Notes under the pieces: model-generated
What the model saw: the letters and a program-made list of their open reading frames with translations, nothing else
What the model was told of the DNA's origin: nothing
Databases searched by the model: none
Origin: Methanocorpusculum sp.
GTDB taxonomy: Archaea; Halobacteriota; Methanomicrobia; Methanomicrobiales; Methanocorpusculaceae
Assembly (NCBI GenBank): GCA_029987115.1
Contig: DALTWK010000001.1
Coordinates: forward strand, 85,547-149,546
Length of the DNA: 64,000 nucleotides
Direction of reading: 5' to 3'
Translations under genes and position numbers: made by a program
In this document: piece by piece, positions 60,885 to 64,000 of the stretch
How positions within the stretch are numbered: position 1 is the stretch's first letter
Layout: the number at the start of each line of letters is the position of its first letter

Positions 60885-61697
60885 TTAGTGCCCCCTGAGT
60901 TTCTGTTCTACTTTTTCGAAGAAGGTTCTGCCGACATCAACAAAAAGTGCTGGCTCCTTCGCCTTTCCGATGACAACCTCAGCATGGTCGGCAATCTCAT
61001 ACTGATCCTGTCCATCGATAGCAATTAGACCAGTCTTTACCGACTCAACTTCAATCCTGATTTCCGATTTGGTGTTGAAGATGTACGGACGTGAGGATAG
61101 CATGTACGGTGCAATCGGGACCAGAAGAATCGCTTCTACACCAGGGTCGACAATCGGACCGCCTGCACTCATCGCATAAGCAGTCGAACCTGTCGGAGTA
61201 CTCACTATAACGCCATCGGCTCGGAACGAGTCAATCTTCCTGCCATCCAAAAAGATGGTAAAAGAGAGCATCTTGGACGGACGAGAGGTGACAATAACCG
61301 CTTCGTTCAGTGCTGATCCGAGATTGCGCTCATTACAGCTGACTGATATTCGCATGCGCGAATCTAACGCTATTGGCTGATGTAATCCTGAAAATACCGA
61401 AGAAAGCGTATCCTTTTCGAGATCGGTGAGGAATCCAACACGCCCCTGGTTGACACCAAGTACAGGAATCTGCTTCGTCATCAGTCGTACTGCGCGGAGA
61501 ACGCTACCGTCACCCCCGATAACAAGAACCAGGTCCGCGGAAAGATTCTCCAAAGACACACCTGAATAACCAAGTTCAGCTGCAATCGAATCCTCATAGA
61601 CAACTTCGTGACCTAGATTCGAAAGTTCCCAACCGGCAGACTGCGCGAGATCCAGAGCCTCGCGAGATTCAACTTTAGAAACAATACAAATCTTCAT
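60885..61697 (-). CDS. nadK: NAD kinase
   Basis: 270 residues from the ATG at 61697. The GGDGSVL motif near residue 60 and STPTGSTAYAMSAGGP near 150 are the NADK signature. It phosphorylates NAD to NADP. The start overlaps the stop of the phosphatase gene by four bases. A longer frame to 61766 would lie within that gene and is not used. Confidence 0.94.
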   Translation of the reverse strand: MKICIVSKVESREALDLAQSAGWELSNLGHEVVYEDSIAAELGYSGVSLENLSADLVLVIGGDGSVLRAVRLMTKQIPVLGVNQGRVGFLTDLEKDTLSSVFSGLHQPIALDSRMRISVSCNERNLGSALNEAVIVTSRPSKMLSFTIFLDGRKIDSFRADGVIVSTPTGSTAYAMSAGGPIVDPGVEAILLVPIAPYMLSSRPYIFNTKSEIRIEVESVKTGLIAIDGQDQYEIADHAEVVIGKAKEPALFVDVGRTFFEKVEQKLRGH

Positions 61698-62488
61698 AGA
61701 GACCTCATCAATTCGGAAAGCAATGTATGCATAGGTTTGTTCGCGCCCAGAAGACAACGACCGCATCTGACATCATCGGGGAATTCATATGGTGTACCAT
61801 CGGGGAAGGTGACGATTCCCCCGGATTCCTGAAGAACGAGGATAGCTGCGGCTGCATCGGTAATTCGAAGTGTTCCTCGAAGATCCAGGAAACCCTCAAT
61901 TCTCCCGCAAGCAACATAACAGAGTTCCAGAGCGGAAGCACCGAACTTTCTACTTCTGCGACTAGAGTACCCAAGGTCAAGCATGCGCTTCATTTCCGGA
62001 GGACGTGCATAGACACTCAGAGCACAGGTTTCAAAAGAGTCCTTCTTTGATGTGCAGATGGGTTTTCCATCCACAAATGCACCTTTTCCTTTGATTGCCG
62101 TAAAGGTTTCATGTAATGCAAGATTTCGCACATAACCAGCAATCATTTCCTTTCCATTGGATAGCCCAATAGATAAAGCATAGAACGGAATGCCGACACC
62201 TGCATTGAAGGAACCATCTACCGGATCCAGATAAGCAATACCAGAATCTCCTCCGACATCGACCATACCTGCTTCTTCAGAAAGAATATATTTGCAGGCA
62301 CGTGCCTTTCTGAACTCATCAAGGACGATATCCTCCGCAATCTTGTCAAGGCGCTCAGTTGGGGTGTTGTCCGCACCCATACAAAGTTCTTCAGCACCAA
62401 ATTCCGTACCGATAATAGAAGCAAGCGCATCTTCAATCTGCAATGCAATTTTTCCGCAGAGATTGAGGAAATCATCCGGAGAAATCAT
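61694..62488 (-). CDS. suhB: Inositol-1-monophosphatase family phosphatase (FBPase/IMPase or NADP phosphatase)
   Basis: 264 residues. The metal-binding motifs are SEEAG, YLDPVDGSFNAG and DLRGTLRITDAAAAILV. Archaeal members act as bifunctional IMPase/FBPase or as NADP phosphatases. In Methanocaldococcus jannaschii one protein carries both this domain and a NAD kinase in the same order, so the pairing with nadK here suggests a role in NAD(P) balance. Confidence 0.88.
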   Translation of the reverse strand: MISPDDFLNLCGKIALQIEDALASIIGTEFGAEELCMGADNTPTERLDKIAEDIVLDEFRKARACKYILSEEAGMVDVGGDSGIAYLDPVDGSFNAGVGIPFYALSIGLSNGKEMIAGYVRNLALHETFTAIKGKGAFVDGKPICTSKKDSFETCALSVYARPPEMKRMLDLGYSSRRSRKFGASALELCYVACGRIEGFLDLRGTLRITDAAAAILVLQESGGIVTFPDGTPYEFPDDVRCGRCLLGANKPMHTLLSELMRSL

Positions 62489-62588
62489 AGTACATATCTA
62501 TTGGTACGTTAACATTTTCAATGCTTGCCTTAGAGTGAGAAGAGTAACACTCTTAAAGAAAAACCACACATATATTATCAGATATACA

Positions 62589-62969
62589 ATGAAGGAACAG
62601 ACCGAAGTTGGAAAACTGAAAGAAGGCCGTTACGTTGTTGTTGATGACGAGCCATGTAAGATTATGAGCATTGCTGTTTCCAAGCCGGGAAAGCACGGAG
62701 CAGCAAAAGCAAGACTTGATGTCGTAGGTATCTTCGACGGTCAGAAGCGCTCTGTCGTTTCTCCGACCTCTGCAACTATCTACGCACCAATCGTTGAGAG
62801 AAAGACTGGACAGATTCTGACCATCGCAGGCAACGTCGTTACCTTCATGGACATGAAAGACTTCAACAACTTTGAACTCGTTGTTCCGGATGAAATCGTT
62901 GCAACCTTCCAACCGGCACAGGAAGTCCCATACATTGAATCTCTCGGCAAGCGCAAGCTTGACCTCTAA
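62589..62969 (+). CDS. eif5A: Translation initiation factor aIF5A
   Basis: 126 residues from the ATG at 62589. The hypusine loop SKPGKHGAAKAR has the modifiable lysine at K35. aIF5A is modified with a spermidine-derived hypusine (or deoxyhypusine) and promotes peptide-bond formation at difficult sequences. A longer frame to 62292 would overlap the phosphatase gene. It is followed by agmatinase, which supplies polyamine precursor. Confidence 0.95.
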   Translation: MKEQTEVGKLKEGRYVVVDDEPCKIMSIAVSKPGKHGAAKARLDVVGIFDGQKRSVVSPTSATIYAPIVERKTGQILTIAGNVVTFMDMKDFNNFELVVPDEIVATFQPAQEVPYIESLGKRKLDL

Positions 62970-62992
62970 ATTGAGAAGGCTGCAAAATACCT

Positions 62993-63844
62993 ATGCAGTC
63001 CTTTTCAACAACTCTTTTTGCTGACGCTGAGAGTGAATACTTTGCGTCAAAATATGTCATCTTTGGTGTTCCATTTGACGGTACAACCTCCTTCAAAGCA
63101 GGTTGTCGTGATGCGCCTTGTGCAATCCGCCAAGCTTCCTACAACCTAGAGACATATATCCCGCGCTACGACTTGGAACTCGGGGATGCAGAACTACACG
63201 ACATGGGAGACGTCTATGTCGAATGTCTTCCGGATCTGATGGTAGAACAAGTATCTGACATCATAACTGACATCAAAAAAGATGGAAAAATCCCGATAAT
63301 GCTCGGAGGAGAACATTCAGTAACCATTGGTGCTGTTAAAATTCTGAAACCGAAATGGTATGTGGTATGCGATGCCCACTTGGATTCTCAAGATGAATAT
63401 CGCGGATCTCGCTACAACCATGACTGTGTAACAACACGGATTTCCGAAGATGTGAAAAACATTGTCATCATAGGCGCACGCAGCGGATGTAAAGAGGAAT
63501 TCGAAAACGCACGGAAGAACTATCATCTCTATACAGCAGATGATGTCCGTGAACGCGGCATGAAATCCATTCTCAATGAAGTAACTGAAATGATTGGATC
63601 AGATGATCTCTATCTTTCTATTGATGCAGATGGAATTGACTGCTGCTACACACCTGGACTTGGAACACCAGAACCATTTGGTCTGATGCCAATTGATGTC
63701 CGTGATATAATTGGACGCCTGGCACCAAACGCAATTGGATTTGATTATGTAGAAGTCCTCCCAAATGATAACGGTCAAACAGCAATGGTCGCAGCACACA
63801 TGATTCGCGAATTCATTGCAAGCAATTTCACCAGCCATCAGTAA
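62993..63844 (+). CDS. speB: Agmatinase
   Basis: 283 residues. The ureohydrolase metal sites are GGEHSVT, CDAHLDSQDEY and SIDADGIDCCYTPG. It hydrolyses agmatine to putrescine and urea. The position directly after aIF5A links it to polyamine supply for hypusine synthesis. Other ureohydrolases are possible, but the sequence and length fit SpeB. Confidence 0.9.
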   Translation: MQSFSTTLFADAESEYFASKYVIFGVPFDGTTSFKAGCRDAPCAIRQASYNLETYIPRYDLELGDAELHDMGDVYVECLPDLMVEQVSDIITDIKKDGKIPIMLGGEHSVTIGAVKILKPKWYVVCDAHLDSQDEYRGSRYNHDCVTTRISEDVKNIVIIGARSGCKEEFENARKNYHLYTADDVRERGMKSILNEVTEMIGSDDLYLSIDADGIDCCYTPGLGTPEPFGLMPIDVRDIIGRLAPNAIGFDYVEVLPNDNGQTAMVAAHMIREFIASNFTSHQ

Positions 63845-63858
63845 GACGGCTAAATTTC

Positions 63859-63875
63859 TTTTTTATAAAAAAAAA
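63859..63875 (+). terminator. T-run terminator after speB
   Basis: TTTTTT followed by ATAAAAAAAAA can pair as a short A/T hairpin and ends the aIF5A-speB transcript. Confidence 0.4.
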
Positions 63876-63968
63876 CTACAAAAAGAGATTCAAAATATCA
63901 AAGAAAAATTTCACGATAGCTTTCGCTTTAGGTTATAATTAATCAAGAAAAGTAAGGGGGGTGCAGCG

Positions 63969-64000
63969 TTGACTATTTCCCGAGAACTCGCGTATCTGAG
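63969..64000 (+). CDS. Start of a gene cut by the right edge (product not identified)
   Basis: A TTG at 63969 follows a strong GGGGGGTG Shine-Dalgarno (about 63955-63962) and opens a frame MTISRELAYLR to the edge. The GTG at 63961 runs into a stop after three codons. A TATA-like TTATAATT lies at about 63934-63941. Too little is visible to name the product. Confidence 0.35.
   Translation, partial: MTISRELAYL

Noticed and set aside
62292..62588. An N-terminal extension of aIF5A of 99 codons
   Set aside because: It overlaps the antisense phosphatase gene, and the normal aIF5A start lies at 62589.

Overview
This window looks like part of the chromosome of a methanogenic euryarchaeon, most likely a member of Methanomicrobiales and possibly close to Methanocorpusculum. 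The evidence is archaeal information processing (PCNA, PriL, aIF1, aIF2-beta, aIF5A, L10e, L15e, L37Ae, RpoP, SBDS, proteasome alpha, prefoldin beta, RNase P proteins, Pcc1, tRNA-splicing endonuclease) together with methanogen-type genes (MfnD and MfnF of methanofuran synthesis, YcaO-TfuA, CDP-archaeol synthase, diphthine synthase, a V4R redox regulator). The assignment comes from gene content; there is no rRNA gene in the window to confirm it. The sequence is gene-dense, with no gene-free stretch above 300 bases, and most neighbours overlap by 4 to 8 bases in operons.

Layout. 1-5 kb: end of ribL, JAMM protease, DUF45 metallopeptidase, pgk, aIF2-beta with a TRAM tail, and priL/pcn on the minus strand. 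5-12 kb: rlmE-like methyltransferase, a nucleotidyltransferase, azlCD, tRNA-Thr, DUF3467, dtxR-feoB, and dphB with a duplicated DUF357 gene. 12-17 kb: L10e, an ABC importer whose substrate-binding protein appears circularly permuted, a MobA-like gene, a 49-aa small gene, and purC. 17-25 kb: rlmH, a 1119-aa TPR protein, nifB-like, mrp, mfnD, mfnF and surE. 25.8-31 kb: tRNA-Leu, tRNA-Gln, a tandem DbpA-domain RNA-binding protein, and a six-gene minus-strand operon ycaO-tfuA-thiF-pspC-DUF5591-IMPACT.

31-35.5 kb holds pyrD-pyrK, two CpXC zinc proteins and the bifunctional NAD(P)HX repair enzyme. 35.6-40.3 kb is the archaeal exosome/proteasome superoperon (L15e, rnp3, rnp2, psmA, SBDS, L37Ae, rpoP, Brix, Pcc1, pfdB), but the exosome genes rrp4, rrp41 and rrp42 are absent from their usual place. 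40.4-41.5 kb has a GNAT gene behind three identical tandem tRNA-Asp genes and an intron-containing tRNA-Tyr. 41.5-45.7 kb has small conserved proteins, a kinase-like UPF0200, a TIM-barrel protein, RNase Z and a V4R regulator. 45.7-57.3 kb runs endA, trpS, pheS, pheT, alaS, lig and an acyl-CoA synthetase. 57.3-64 kb holds UPF0058, pyrE, carS, DUF2115, aIF1, a second TPR protein, NAD kinase overlapping an IMPase-family phosphatase, aIF5A, agmatinase and the start of a further gene.

The strongest unexpected signal is the ABC substrate-binding protein at 14398-15624. Its C-terminal half carries the motifs that normally start this fold, and its N-terminal half carries those that normally end it. 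The window holds no CRISPR array, no recognisable insertion sequence and no clear pseudogene.
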